A stretch of 64,000 nt of DNA from Stereum hirsutum FP-91666 SS1 (Eukaryota > Basidiomycota > Agaricomycetes > Russulales > Stereaceae). The position numbers were made by a program, and so were the translations under genes. Below are positions 11,101-22,102 of the stretch, piece by piece; within the stretch, counting starts at the first letter, position 1, and every line of letters begins with the position of its first letter. Under the pieces are notes generated by a model. The model had not been told where the DNA came from and did no database searches. It was given only the letters and a program-made list of their open reading frames with translations. The stretch spans positions 14,852-78,851 of the forward strand of contig NW_006763134.1 of assembly GCF_000264905.1 (NCBI RefSeq). The letters run 5' to 3'.

Positions 11101-12588
11101 CCTCAGCTACAGGGTTAGGCTTGGTTTGGTTTGGTTAGGGTTTGGCTATAGGTGACGCCTTAGGTTTAGGACCAGGCTACCTTAGCAACATAGTTAGACG
11201 GTGGAGACTTCTTCGATAGCCCCTTCGACCCCGACGGCGACAGTGGTGGATCTGGCACTGGCGGAGGCAGCAGAGACTCAGGATATGATGACGACAACGG
11301 GGCGTCCGTCCGTCTGTCCAGCTGAGTAGGCAGGGGAGGAAGACTGGCTAGCGGAATGGTCGGAATCGCTGCGGGAGTAGCGAAAGAAGGGGGGCAGAAA
11401 AGGGTCTGGATATCGACATGAGTGGCTGCCTTGGTCTCATTCGGGTTCATCAGGCTGCACGTTCAAATGCTCATTGCCCCTTCATTCTTCTTGCTCTCCT
11501 GATGTGATGCTACACCATGACACACCACATCATCATCATCATCATCATCAGGGCTCCTACAGCTCGTTTCAGTCTCACCATCGCCATCACCAATATCACC
11601 AGCACCAGCACCACCAGCTCTCCTCCGACCTCTGGGTGTCCTCACGCGGATCCATGCCCCTCATCAAGCATGTCCAACCTCTCCAACCTCTCCAGACTCT
11701 CGGAAATGGGCGTCTCCGCTATATTGAACATGCCAGCTTCTCGAGCACTCCACCCGGCAATATCGGTATGCATAAGAAGATCTGGTGCTGCTGTCAGGGA
11801 CACTGCCTAGGTTCGGATACCCGACTGTTTCCTCGATTTTACTAGGTTTGGCGAAGCAGCCACGAGCATGACCAATGCGCGCATTGCCAATGATGATATC
11901 ACTGAACCCTCTAAAATGTAGAATTGTAGTACTTACAATATTCATGCTTGAGATCAGCTCTCGCAAGTGAGTATATATTGGCAGTCAAACAGCGTGTACT
12001 CAAGCCAGCTCTATAAAGTTTGGACTTGCTCTAACCAGAGCTAATTCTCGGCTAATTTGCCCTTCTTCAGCCTAGCCAACTTCCTGGTCGCCAAAATTGA
12101 CCCCGCGTGGAATTAGCCTAAGCCGATCATTAGCTGAAAATAGCATGGGGGTGATTTCCCGATGCACGTGGCACGGCAATCATCTCCTTTCTACATAATG
12201 CGGCACTTTCTAGTGAGTGCTGCAGCATGGACTGGGTGGTTTCGGCACTCACTCTTCTAATAAAAGCTCCTTTAATGAGACTATAGAGTGCTCTCAAATA
12301 TTCTCAGAATTGTCCTTGCAACGACAGACGAAACACACCGAGTATAGATTCTGCGCTCCGCAAACTCTCTAATATGGTCACATGACCAGATTGGGTAGTC
12401 TGCCCACGTTCTTTGTCGTCAACTAATGCGTCGAGAAAGCGCAGAAACGAGTAAGCAACAAGTAATTTTCAGAGCTTTTTTAGTCTTGTGTGAAACACCT
12501 GCTGCACCGGTGAGTCTAACTATATTTAATACACAAATAGAGATCTGATGATGTTCCATAACGGTGTTTCTCTATAGGCATCTCAAAA
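11101..12588. other. No confident gene; proline/serine-rich minus-strand ORF
   Basis: A 94-codon minus-strand ORF (11450-11166) is rich in P, S and T, with SPSGSKGLSKKSPPSNYVAK near its end, and could be a retroelement gag start, but no domain is visible. The rest (11560-12588) shows no coding signal on either strand. Confidence 0.3.
11528..11550. repeat. (CAT)n microsatellite
   Basis: About 7.7 units of CAT in direct tandem. Confidence 0.9.
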
Positions 12589-14705
12589 TGTCCAAAAGGG
12601 TGTGTTCATACGTCCAATTTGGTTCAACGTACTGACTCTATCTATGTTTTTGCTTATAACAGAACAAAAGGCCTGTCTTGAATGATATCCTAAATAGCCC
12701 GCCGTCGAAAAGGCGGAAGAGCGCGAAGCCACTCTCGCACCCTTAAACCGTGTTGTACGGGAGCTGAAGAAGGGAAAACGGGCATCTTCTGAACTTGATC
12801 GTGATGCTCCTGGCGAAAACGGGGAGGACGAGGACGAGGACAGGAACGGGGATGGGGGAGAGGAGGAAGAGGAAGAGGAGGTGCATCCGAAGCGAAGATC
12901 TCGGTCCCATAGATCGAACTGGAACATGGAGTGCCTTGTCAAAGTTCACGATAAGCCCATTACCCGCCGCCAATCGAACCATCACAAAGGGAAGGAGAAG
13001 ACACGGCCGAAGTACCAGGAGCCATCTGACAACGAGGATGAGCAGGAGGATGAACAGGACGAGGACAAGAACAAGAACGAGAATGAGGAGTCTGAAGACG
13101 AAGATGAGCAGGAGAAGGGCGACAAGCAGGAGGATGAGGACGATCTGGAGAGGAAATCTCAGTCAGCGCAGAATGTATCAGCGGGTGGTGGCACGGCCAA
13201 GGCTCTCTATAAGCCCATCACCCGCCGCCAAGCGAACCGGATCAAAGGAAAGAGGGGCACACAGCTAAACTACTGCGACACGTCTGCCGGTGACGAGGAT
13301 CAGGATGATGATGAGGGCGCAGAGTACGTGGAGACAGATCAAGAAGATGCTAATAGAGAGTTTGAGTGCGGGGGTGTCGGTGGTGGGGGGAATGTGTTTG
13401 CACAAAAGGATGCTACCACAGGAAGAGCAGAAACGCACCAGGAACATTGTAGAGATTCCGCCCCGTCTTCAGAGCCCAATCCTGAGCCAATCCACACAGG
13501 CTTCCAGCTCCTCGACAGTGGCACTCTTACCTTCAACGGGAAGGCCTTACGCTGCACTCAGCATACTTCCACACCTAATCTACAGTCACGCGCGAGTTCA
13601 TCATCAGACTCTACCATGCATTCTTGTGTGGTGGTTGCCTACGTCGGCTTCATCTTGGAATACGACGGCTACTTCATATGCACTTCATGCAGTTTCGCTC
13701 CTGTTCTCCACGGAGCCGAAATATCTCACCATCTTCAGACAAAGCATGGCAACTCCAAACACGGACTTATCTCTTTATTCCCTAAGACCTCGCAGGAGAA
13801 GAAGAAGGTATTTGATGCCCTTTCCAACCACCTTTGCGACATCTACCCCGAGAGCGCCAGAAAGACCAGTAATGATGTGACGAATCACCTCGACGTATCA
13901 CATATCACGGAACTCTCCCCCCCTTCACCGACCTTTTATATCCATCATCCTCCGATCCAGTATGCAAAGTGCAAGATTCCTGGATGCGCTCAGCCCTGGC
14001 ACAAATTCGGGGCTGCTGCGTCCTGACTTAATCGAAACGGCAAGGCCTCCCTCGTTCAGAATTTGGGTCCGTTGGCCGGCCACCTACGGCATGCGCACAG
14101 AGGCACTGAATACGAGCAGGTCTCCGAACACTCCAAATTGTATATCATTCGCTATGGTATTTCTCTGGCTGGAAAGATCTTCCCCCTTCCCAAAACTTAT
14201 GTCCGTCCCGTGGCTCCTGTGCTAGTCGCCCCGATGCCTGTTGCTCCGCCCTCAACTCCCCAGACCGTCGATCCCTCGATGGTGTCTCTCATTAAGGTGC
14301 TTTACACTGACAAAATCCGGTGGGAACAATGGCTCTCAGACGTCGAACGGCTCATACCCCGTGAAACGTGGGCCTGGATGGGATCTAGTCCCTGGATTGC
14401 TCTTACCGTCCCCTCAATGACCAAAGGGGAGGCGAGATTGACCCGGGGCTTTATGCACATCACGTCCTTCGCGCAGACCTTCCTCCATAATGTCAACAAG
14501 GTTCTGGATGTTTGCAATCCACAGCATCAGGTTGCGCTTTGCGGTCCAAGCCACCAAGCGTCAAGACGATTGGATAGAGTTTCTCGACAGCATTGAGTTG
14601 CTCTTTTGGAAAGGGGCAGATCGACTCGAATTTCTGGTGACATGCATGAGGAATATTGACTACCTTTATGGGATTGTTTCGCTGATAGTGAGAGAACTGG
14701 CATAG
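12589..14705 (+). pseudogene. OrsD-like C2H2 zinc-finger protein, frameshifted N-terminal part
   Basis: Open reading from about 12700 to 14026 gives an acidic, low-complexity N-terminus with two copies of KPITRRQ(S/A)N, then YFICTSCSFAPVLHGAEISHH with HLQTKHG. This C-x2-C...H-x4-H pattern resembles the OrsD-type zinc finger (Pfam DUF3505) that precedes helicase or transposon-linked domains in mushroom proteins. A second finger begins CKIPGCAQPWHKFG and is completed only after a frame change (LAGHLRHAH, about 14075). The third frame then stays open to about 14515, and another shift continues to 14705. A possible start at 12589 (MSKR, intron 12601-12660) leads to a stop near 12746, so at least three lesions exist. 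The expected C-terminal region is absent, ending near a MITE at 14791. Confidence 0.5.
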
Positions 14706-14790
14706 GTAGCGCCAACGGAGGAGGATGATCATCGGCCGCGCTAGAGATTGATCGTACCGTGGGACGCTCTGAGGAGAGAGCTTTATATAC

Positions 14791-15166
14791 CTATGGTGCG
14801 AAGCACTTACTCACCGCATAAGTCGAACACCGGGAAGACCCGGTCATAGGAGGGTCAAATTCGCCTCTATGACTTATCTGTCTTGTCAAAATGCTCCTTT
14901 TGATGAAAGGAAGAGATCCCCAAGACAGATTTCCAAAATAATTAAAACTGAGGGACTTTCAAAGTTCCCACCCACCAGATTTGGCGGGTTTCGATTTCTC
15001 CCGCCAAACAATTAATATTTAATAGAATTGTTTATTATTTATGAGAGTCCCGGGTTTTTTTAATATGCTCCAGGAATTTTCTTTCAATAAACTGGAATTT
15101 CGACCTCCCGGACACAAATTTGGCGGTTGAATATTATATGCGGTGACTAAGTGCTTCGCACCATAG
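14791..15166. mobile_element. MITE with 30-bp terminal inverted repeats
   Basis: 14791-14820 and 15137-15166 are inverted repeats differing at one position (CTATGGTGCGAAGCACTTA at the ends). Total length 376 bp, AT-rich core, no ORF. A target-site duplication is not obvious. Confidence 0.8.
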
Positions 15167-15202
15167 TCTTTACCCCGCCACCCGACCTGTCAACACGCGT
15201 AA

Positions 15203-15413
15203 ATGTCAAGAACTCAGGACAATTTTGATATACTCACTTTCCGCTTACCGCCACTACCATACAAACACCTTCTTTGGGAGCAGTTCCATGACACATTCTA
15301 TGACCTAGCGGAAGCCTTGCTCATCACTCGTCTTGATGCCGACAAAATCATTCACGGTGCTGTTGACGTGTCTGCCGTATCTGTCTGCCTCACCTCATTT
15401 GGTGCATACAAGC
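15203..15413 (+). other. Partial ORF interrupted by the CAGGG element
   Basis: About 70 codons from ATG 15203 (MSRTQDNFDILTF start) read protein-like and then run straight into the element terminus at 15414. Not recognised; could be the 5' part of a gene or transposon ORF disrupted by insertion. A continuation after 17670 was not identified. Confidence 0.25.
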
Positions 15414-17670
15414 CAGGGCATGCCACGAGTACCAGGACCCGTGAGTACCTGCAACGGATACTCGTAAGGCACACCATCGGGTACCTGTATCCGTGGATAC
15501 AGATACTCGTTCCCACGGGTGGCTGCACGGATACAGGTAGTGCTTCAGGTCCCACAGGTACCCGTGGGAGAGTACCTGCCATATCGCGTCGGAATTTGCC
15601 GGAGGCCAGACGTGCATCCAGTGATGCTTTGCTGGCACATCTCTCCTCACTCTTCTCCGAGCACACACCACCATCGACAGAGTTGACACGTTGTGTTTCT
15701 GTCCATGGTGGTGATGCTTATTCTAGGCACTGGTTTCTATATCTATTGGTACTTTGTTGAAGAGATTTGGTGTGTTCATTGTTGGGAATGATGGTACTCA
15801 GGACCTGGTGAGTACCTCCCTCCCACTCTTATTGTAAATTTGCTCGTTCTCACCCAATACCGCGTACATTTCCAACGTTGCGAGGTCAATCGATGCGGAT
15901 TAATGTCCGTCATCACCTCCTGTACTTGGTTTGACGTGATTTGGCCCACCCGTTGTTGAGAACGACAACATTGACCTGATGAGTACCTCCTGCTACCTTC
16001 TATCGTAAATTGCTTCGTTCTCACTCAATTCCGCATACATTTATAACATTGTGAGGTCAATCGATGTGAATTAATGTCCCGCATCGCCCCCCATACTTGA
16101 TTTGAAGTGATTCGGCCCACCCATTGTTGAGAATGACAACATTAACCTGGTGAGTACCTCCCTCCCATTCATATCGTAAATTCAATTGTTCTCATCCAAT
16201 TCCGCGTACGTTTCCGACGTTGTGGGGTCAATCGACGCGGAGTAATGTTCTCCATCGCCTCCTGTACTTGGTTTGACGTGATTCGGCCCACCCGTTGTCG
16301 AGAACGACGACATTGACCTGGTGAGTACTCCCTGCCCCTTCTATCATAAATTTGCTCGTTCTCACTCAATTCCGCGTACATTTGTGATGTTGCACGGTCG
16401 ATCGTCGCATTTGGATGTCGCGCATTGCCTCCCATCCTTGGTTTGNNNNNNNNNNNNNNNNNNNNNNNNNNNNNNNNNNNNNNNNNNNNNNNNNNNNNNN
16501 NNNNNNNNNNNNNNNNNNNNNNNNNNNNNNNNNNNNNNNNNNNNNNNNNNNNNNNNNNNNNNNNNNNNNNNNNNNNNNNNNNNNNNNNNNNNNNNNNNNN
16601 NNNNNNNNNNNNNNNNNNNNNNNNNNNNNNNNNNNNNNNNNNNNNNNNNNNNNNNNNNNNNNNNNNNNNNNNNNNNNNNNNNNNNNNNNNNNNNNNNNNN
16701 NNNNNNNNNNNNNNNNNNNNNNNNNNNNNNNNNNNNNNNNNNNNNNNNNNNNNNNNNNNNNNNNNNNNNNNNNNNNNNNNNNNNNNNNNNNNNNNNNNNN
16801 NNNNNNNNNNNNNNNNNNNNNNNNNNNNNNNNNNNNNNNNNNNNNNNNNNNNNNNNNNNNNNNNNNNNNNNNNNNNNNNNNNNNNNNNNNNNNNNNNNNN
16901 NNNNNNNNNNNNNNNNNNNNNNNNNNNNNNNNNNNNNNNNNNNNNNNNNNNNNNNNNNNNNNNNNNNNNNNNNNNNNNNNNGGTCGATCGTCGCATTTGG
17001 ATGTCGCGCATTGCCTCCCATCCTTGGTTTGACGCGATTCGGCCCACCCGTCGTCGAGGACGGTGGTATTGACCTGGTGAGTACCCCCTCCTACCTCCTA
17101 TCGTAAAGTTGCTCTTTCTCACTCATTGTTGCGTGTATTTGTGACGTTGCGGGGTCAATCGACGCGTGTCGATGTCCCGCATCTCCCCCCGTACTTGACT
17201 TGATGTGATCCGGCCCCTTCGTCGTCGAGAACGACGACATCGACCTGGTGAGTACCCCTTGCTACCTTCTATCGTAAATTCGCTCGTTCTCACTCAATTA
17301 TGCGTGCATTTGTGACGTTGCAGGGTTGATCGATGCGTGTTGATGTTCCGCATCGCCCCCTGTACTTGGTTTCATGCAATTCGGCCCACTCATCATTGGG
17401 AACAATGGTATTGATTTGGTGAGTACCTCTCCACCCCCTTCTCTAGCTTATATGTACCACAGTACCCACGGGTACCCCTCAGGTACCTACAAGATACCCG
17501 TAGACTCATTCTATCCATGAGTACCTGCCCATTGGCAAGTACCTGTATCCATGGATATGGATACCTGTTCCCACGGATGCCACCCCAGATACAGGTGTGG
17601 CCTCTGAGGGAACAGGTACTTGTTCCCACGGATACAGGTACTCGCACGGATATAATCGTGGCATGCCCTG
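15414..17670 (+). mobile_element. CAGGG-ended element, copy B with both ends
   Basis: The only copy with both termini: CAGGGCATGCCACGAG at 15414 ('type 2' end) and the inverted CAGGGCATGCCACGAT at 17670 ('type 1' end), giving a 15-bp perfect terminal inverted repeat. Inside each end lies a distinct block (15420-15600 and 17440-17660) dense in short palindromes such as GTACCTG/CAGGTAC and CCGTGGG. Between them is an array of ~171-bp units (about 15800-17430), each carrying GACCTGGTGAGTACC. Array polarity relative to the two end types is the same in all four copies. No convincing ORF. The sequence contains a 536-bp run of N. Confidence 0.75.
16446..16981. other. Assembly gap (536 N)
   Basis: The 50 bases before the gap (16396-16445) are identical to the 50 bases after it (16982-17031), while neighbouring tandem units differ clearly. 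ORFs that appear to cross the gap are meaningless. Confidence 0.99.
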
Positions 17671-18570
17671 GTTCACCGTTTCAATTTCGACTTTGTGTGC
17701 TTTGTTTCATGGGGATATACGAGTAAGTAGTGCCGCCGGCAATACTGACGGCAGTACTCCCATAAACCACTTCACGTTAGCGTGTTCATTGCTTCTTCAA
17801 CACACACTCCTCCAGAGTGAATCAACGGAAATGAAAGACACCGGAGTCCTCATTTTGTCCTCGGGCGATTGCGAGCCACGAATTGCGTGCTCGTGTCGCG
17901 TGGCAAGGATCTCTCGTCATAGAGCGTGATTCGGTGGCATTCAATACCTTGTGTCATTGTCAGGAGGGATCACAATGATTGGGGTTTTCGTTCTCGTGTC
18001 CATGCTCGTTTGGAGGTTTGGAGTGAGGTGATTTGCAATGACATGCAAGGTGTGCGTGCATCAGGCGGATTCATGCATTCGTTTAACTGTGTATCGATGG
18101 CTTTCCTTGTCGGCTTTGATTCAATACATACGACGGAGAGTTTGGTTGGTGCGCATCGGCCACGTTTGCGTGCGCTATTTGGAGCGATTGATGATTGCAG
18201 TCAGCTGTGCACACGTAACATACATTCGACCCACGATCTCGGGCTATGAGATGTACGTCCTGCGCATCTTCGAGGTTTTGGGCTTTTGGTGTGGATGTGT
18301 TTTGTGGCTCCAAGTCAGGAGCTCACAATACAAGATGACAACACGGGAAGGTAGCGATTCACGCGGGTCTTTCGCCAGATAGTTTTCTTGAACGACTTGA
18401 CGGAACGAGCGATCGTTCCCCAAGCGAAACTATCTCGAACGCACGTTAATCTTCCCTATTGCCGTTGTATTTACCGTATCCCAATATTCTCTGTCAATCA
18501 ATATTTTATTTTCATTCATCTTTCTGTGGTCTTGAAAATATTCCGCTAATCCACCATTATCCCCAATAGT
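17671..18570. other. No recognisable gene
   Basis: About 900 bp. Short plus-strand ORFs (17597-17929, 17926-18249, 18038-18382) overlap in different frames and show no domain or splice pattern. An AT-rich stretch (18450-18570) precedes the F-box-like pseudogene. Confidence 0.5.
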
Positions 18571-19554
18571 GCCCAGTAACCCGACCCGAATGGGTCGACT
18601 TCCTCCCCACATCACACCTGCGCAACACCTCTCCAACATCCTATGGCTGCTACCCCCTCCTCAGTCCCCCGCCGCTCGCCGCGCCCACAATATTGAGCTA
18701 CCTCAGCCTCGCGCCAAAGAGCGTGAATAAGGCGGATACGTTCAAGAATAGTCCGTTGGCACCGAGTGGGATCTGGGAGATGTTGAGGGAGGAGGCGGAG
18801 GCATTGAGCGCGGAGGATGAGAAGGATGGGGAGGTCAAAGGTGGTGATGCAGAGAGGGAGGGAAAGCGTGTGGAGGATGGTACGGTGGATAGTAGGGGAA
18901 AGGCGAAGGAATGTGAGGAGGGGGAGAATGAGAAGCAAGTCGCAGAGGGTACAGACACTACCGCCGCCACCGAAAAAGTCAGGCCAGTCCAGGAGCCGAG
19001 GGACCTCGACTTCCACCACCTTCAGCTCAGTTTCGAATGGGAATCAGAATGGAAACGTGCTCTGAGCCTCGCGAAGCGTGTGCCGCAGCCTGGGTCTGGC
19101 ATCGGTATGGGTCCGCTCGGAGCGATGCCTGCTGGTGGATTCGGATTGGGCAGGATGGGGCCTGGAGGGCCGGCAGGGGCGATGGGAGGACTAGGGGGTG
19201 GATTTGGCAGGATAGGTGGATTGGGAGCGGGAGCGGGTACGGCAAACCCGCGGGTGCAAGAGAAGGAGACGGTGAGGCCTACCGAAGTGTTCCAGCTGGG
19301 AAGCTTGGAGGGAGTCTGGGAGGGGTTGTTCACCGTGCGTCTTCTTCATTGTTTTATCCTCTTCGTCTCAAGAAAGACACTGATTTTGGTTTTTTCCTGT
19401 TTAGTACACGGAATACACAGTGTACGCCGTCCTCCTCTCCGGTGCTCCTCCACCCACACTCCTCCGTGCCCTCGTCGCTCGGCATCAACAGACCTGGAAA
19501 CTCCGTGAATACCACCTCCTCAGTCCCGAGGTACCGAACGGCAACTCCGGCACC

Positions 19555-19585
<31 letters not shown>

Positions 19586-20166
19586 CGAACAACACCAACA
19601 CCAACACGCAGAACGTGCCCGATCAGTACTGCCCGCTATCGATGGGAGACCCGCTGACGGCGTACCTGCCCATGGGGGTGGATATCAGCGTCGTCGGTGG
19701 CGGGCAGGAGAGATTGGAGGTGAGGGAGCCGGGGAGGAGGGAGACATTGGTGTATTACCGCTGTCCTTTACCATCCGTGCCCTCCACAGACGCTCCCACC
19801 GCCCCTTCAACATCTAATCCACTCGCTGCATCCATGACAACGACGACGACCACAACCACCACACAAGACAAACTCGAACCTGTCACGCAACCCACCTATC
19901 AGCGCCACGTGCATGAAGTGCTCCTCACAGGCGAAGGCCACTCCGCATGGGGCCAGTTTAACCTCGTCGGCCGTGTGCGACCATATGACGGGCTCGTAAG
20001 CCTGAGTAAAGTGTATCTGGATGGAGACCGCGGGAAGTGATCGTATCGTGGGTTTTTGGTGGGCAATAAATATGGGAGCTTTACGGGGAGGTGGAGGGAT
20101 ACGGTGTCGCCGGCGGCGGCGCCGGGCTATGAGGGATGTTTCTTTATGGGGAGGAAGAGGGGGTGA
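18571..20166 (+). pseudogene. F-box-protein-like gene, 5'-truncated, with a TGG-to-TGA stop
   Basis: Exon 1 is open from about 18571 to 19334 (PEWVDFLPTSHLRNTSPTSY, later LSYLSLAPKSVNKADTFKNS). A GTGCGT...TTTAG intron leads to exon 2 at 19405 (YTEYTVYAVLL). The text matches the middle and C-terminal part of Agaricomycete F-box proteins, with conserved VLLTGEGHSAWGQF, GRVRPYDGL and SLSKVYLDGDRGK. At 20038-20040 the conserved W of the GRW-YRG motif reads TGA. The frame then stays open for 41 more codons (YRGFLVGNKYG, FTGRWRDTVSP, GYEGCFFMGR) to a natural TGA at 20164-20166. No ATG or F-box was found upstream of 18571. Low-complexity glycine, threonine and asparagine tracts are also present. Confidence 0.65.
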
Positions 20167-21526
20167 GTAAGTGTGGAAATCGTGCGTCGTACGTTTGTTG
20201 TGAATTTTGTTTTTTGGACTTTTTTCTTGATTCTTTCTCGTGTTTAAAGGCCTCGCTTTTGATATGGTATGCTGTCTGTCCGAGTCCTTTAATACCCATG
20301 ATTTGGATTCCTTTCTTGATTACACCCTCCCTCTTCCCGGGAGCTGCTTCTCTGTCTGTCTGATATCTCGTTACATCTCTCATCGTTACTCGCTCTCTAT
20401 TGCTGCTCTTTTCTTGCTTTTCTGTCACATCATCTATCCGATCTTCTTTTCCTCTCGACTCTCAAACTTAATTCAGGATCTCTGTTCTATAATCCATGTT
20501 TTATGATGTGCATTTTTTTGGTTCTTCATGTCATTTCGTGTCATGTCAATCTGTACATTCCCGGTCTCGTACGTACACACATACATATCGCCTCGTCTTC
20601 CGTCGGCGCCCGTGCCCTCCTGAGAGCCGTTAGGTCATGTTTCTTGATGTAGGTGCACTGTAAGTAGTGTATGAGTATTGTCGATAGTCGATGATGATTG
20701 TTTTGTTCATTCGTGAGGTGAAGTATCGTAAAGCTCCTCGATGATCGTCGGACTCCAAGTCACTAACCTGCCCGAAAATGGCCTTTTTGCCGTTGAGGAC
20801 GACGACTTCCCACTCTGTAGGGAGGCATGGTGCGCTTTTTTTCGCTTCCTGTTTTTGATTTTTTTTTCTTTGCTCTCCTAGGCTCCATATGATCCACCAA
20901 GACCCTCTACATCACATTTATGGTCGGTGCTTGCGTACGCCGTCGACAATTCGACTTTTTGGTTAGGTGGGATCGGGCACAAGCCCCTCCCTCTGATTTT
21001 TTTTTCTTTTGACCTGTGTTATTTTTAAAAGCTGACCGACTCCTCGCACCTAGGGCATCTCATTAAGCCCTCATCAACGTCACTCGGTGATGTATGGAGC
21101 TCGCAATGCCAACTTTCAGATTCTTAGCCCAAAATGGCCTTCCCGAGCCTACATGGCTCTGCAGGTCATTGTTCGTGTAAGAGCCTGTGCTATTGGCTCC
21201 AGGAAAGCATATATCGTCCAGTGGTGAGTGTTTTTTGTACTCTCTACTTGCTTGGCTGGACGCGATGTCTAGGCCTGGTGCTTTATCCCGAGTACTGAAA
21301 TATGTCCTAGGTCACGGTAGCTGTTTAGATCACACATCACAGTGATTATCCCTACCCTGTCTCGGGACGCTTCTTTTCTCTTGACGTGAAAGACATTGTT
21401 CCTTGGCCTTTTCGATGGAGAACCCGACAAAACCATCTCAGCGCTGGACGACCGCCATGATGAGAGATGATTGCTCAACGAGGCTGGGACGACATAGCCA
21501 GTAATCGTTTAAAGAGTTTATGTTTT
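20167..21526. other. No recognisable gene
   Basis: About 1.36 kb with pyrimidine-rich, intron-like stretches and T homopolymers near 20840-20870 and 20998-21010. No ORF with a credible product on either strand. Confidence 0.5.
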
Positions 21527-21930
21527 CGCTACCGTAAATCTGTTCATTCTCAGTCAATTCCGCGTATATTTCCGATGTTGCGGGGTCAATCGATGCGGAC
21601 TAATGGCCTTCATCACCTCCCGTACTTCGTTTGATGCGATTTGGCCCACCCGTCGTCGAGGACGACAGTATTGACCTGGTGAGTATCCCTATACCCCCTT
21701 CCCCAGCTCATATTTACCACATTACCCACGGGTACCCCTCAGGTACCTTCAAGATACCCGTAGATTATTTCTATCCATGAGTACCTGCCCATTGGCAAGT
21801 ACCTGTATCCGTGGATATGGATACCCGTTCCCACGGATGCCACCCCGGATACAGGTGTGGCCTCTGAGGGCACAGGTACTTGTTCCCACGGATACAGGTA
21901 CTCGCACGGATATAATCGTGGCATGCCCTG
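21527..21930 (+). mobile_element. CAGGG-ended element, truncated copy C
   Basis: One ~171-bp unit (about 21527-21690), then the type 1 subterminal block and the terminus ...CGTGGCATGCCCTG at 21930. The block is almost identical to 17440-17670. The type 2 end is missing. Confidence 0.7.
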
Positions 21931-22102
21931 CGACGGACTGAACGAGCGAACACTCAGGGAGTATGGGAGGCTCGATATCTGGCTTCGTAACTTTTGGTTC
22001 GATCCCGAGGGGGGGAGCTTCGATACGTATACCATCAAAGATAATCTCTGGCCACCGGATTCGGAGTTCTCGACGCTGGCCATGTGCACCAGAGCCAGCA
22101 GC

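Noticed and set aside
11166..11450. Minus-strand proline/serine-rich ORF as a retroelement gag.
   Set aside because: Composition is suggestive, but there is no conserved gag motif, zinc knuckle or downstream pol on that strand; left as unassigned.
16169..17122. Long ORFs on both strands across the array.
   Set aside because: They are open only because they cross 536 Ns. In the gap-free arrays at 8300-8880 and 23580-24450 no matching long ORF exists.
15780..17440. The 171-bp units look like an exon/intron ladder: GACCTG|GTGAGTACC donor, CTCAC branch-like word, TTGCAG acceptor, and a 96-bp 'exon'.
   Set aside because: The donor word is present in all units but the AG acceptor only in about half. 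No frame stays open across units: each frame meets stops in several copies.
15414..17670. Eight-base target duplication proving hAT insertion.
   Set aside because: The eight bases before 15414 (ATACAAGC) and after 17670 (GTTCACCG) do not match, so hAT origin remains only suggested by the CAGGG ends.
20038..20040. TGA as stop-codon readthrough or selenocysteine.
   Set aside because: The following base context (TGA TCG) is not a known readthrough context, homologous text suggests tryptophan, and fungi such as this lack selenoproteins.
21990..22005. GGTTCGATCCC resembling a tRNA T-arm.
   Set aside because: No acceptor stem, anticodon arm or RNA polymerase III A box can be placed around it.
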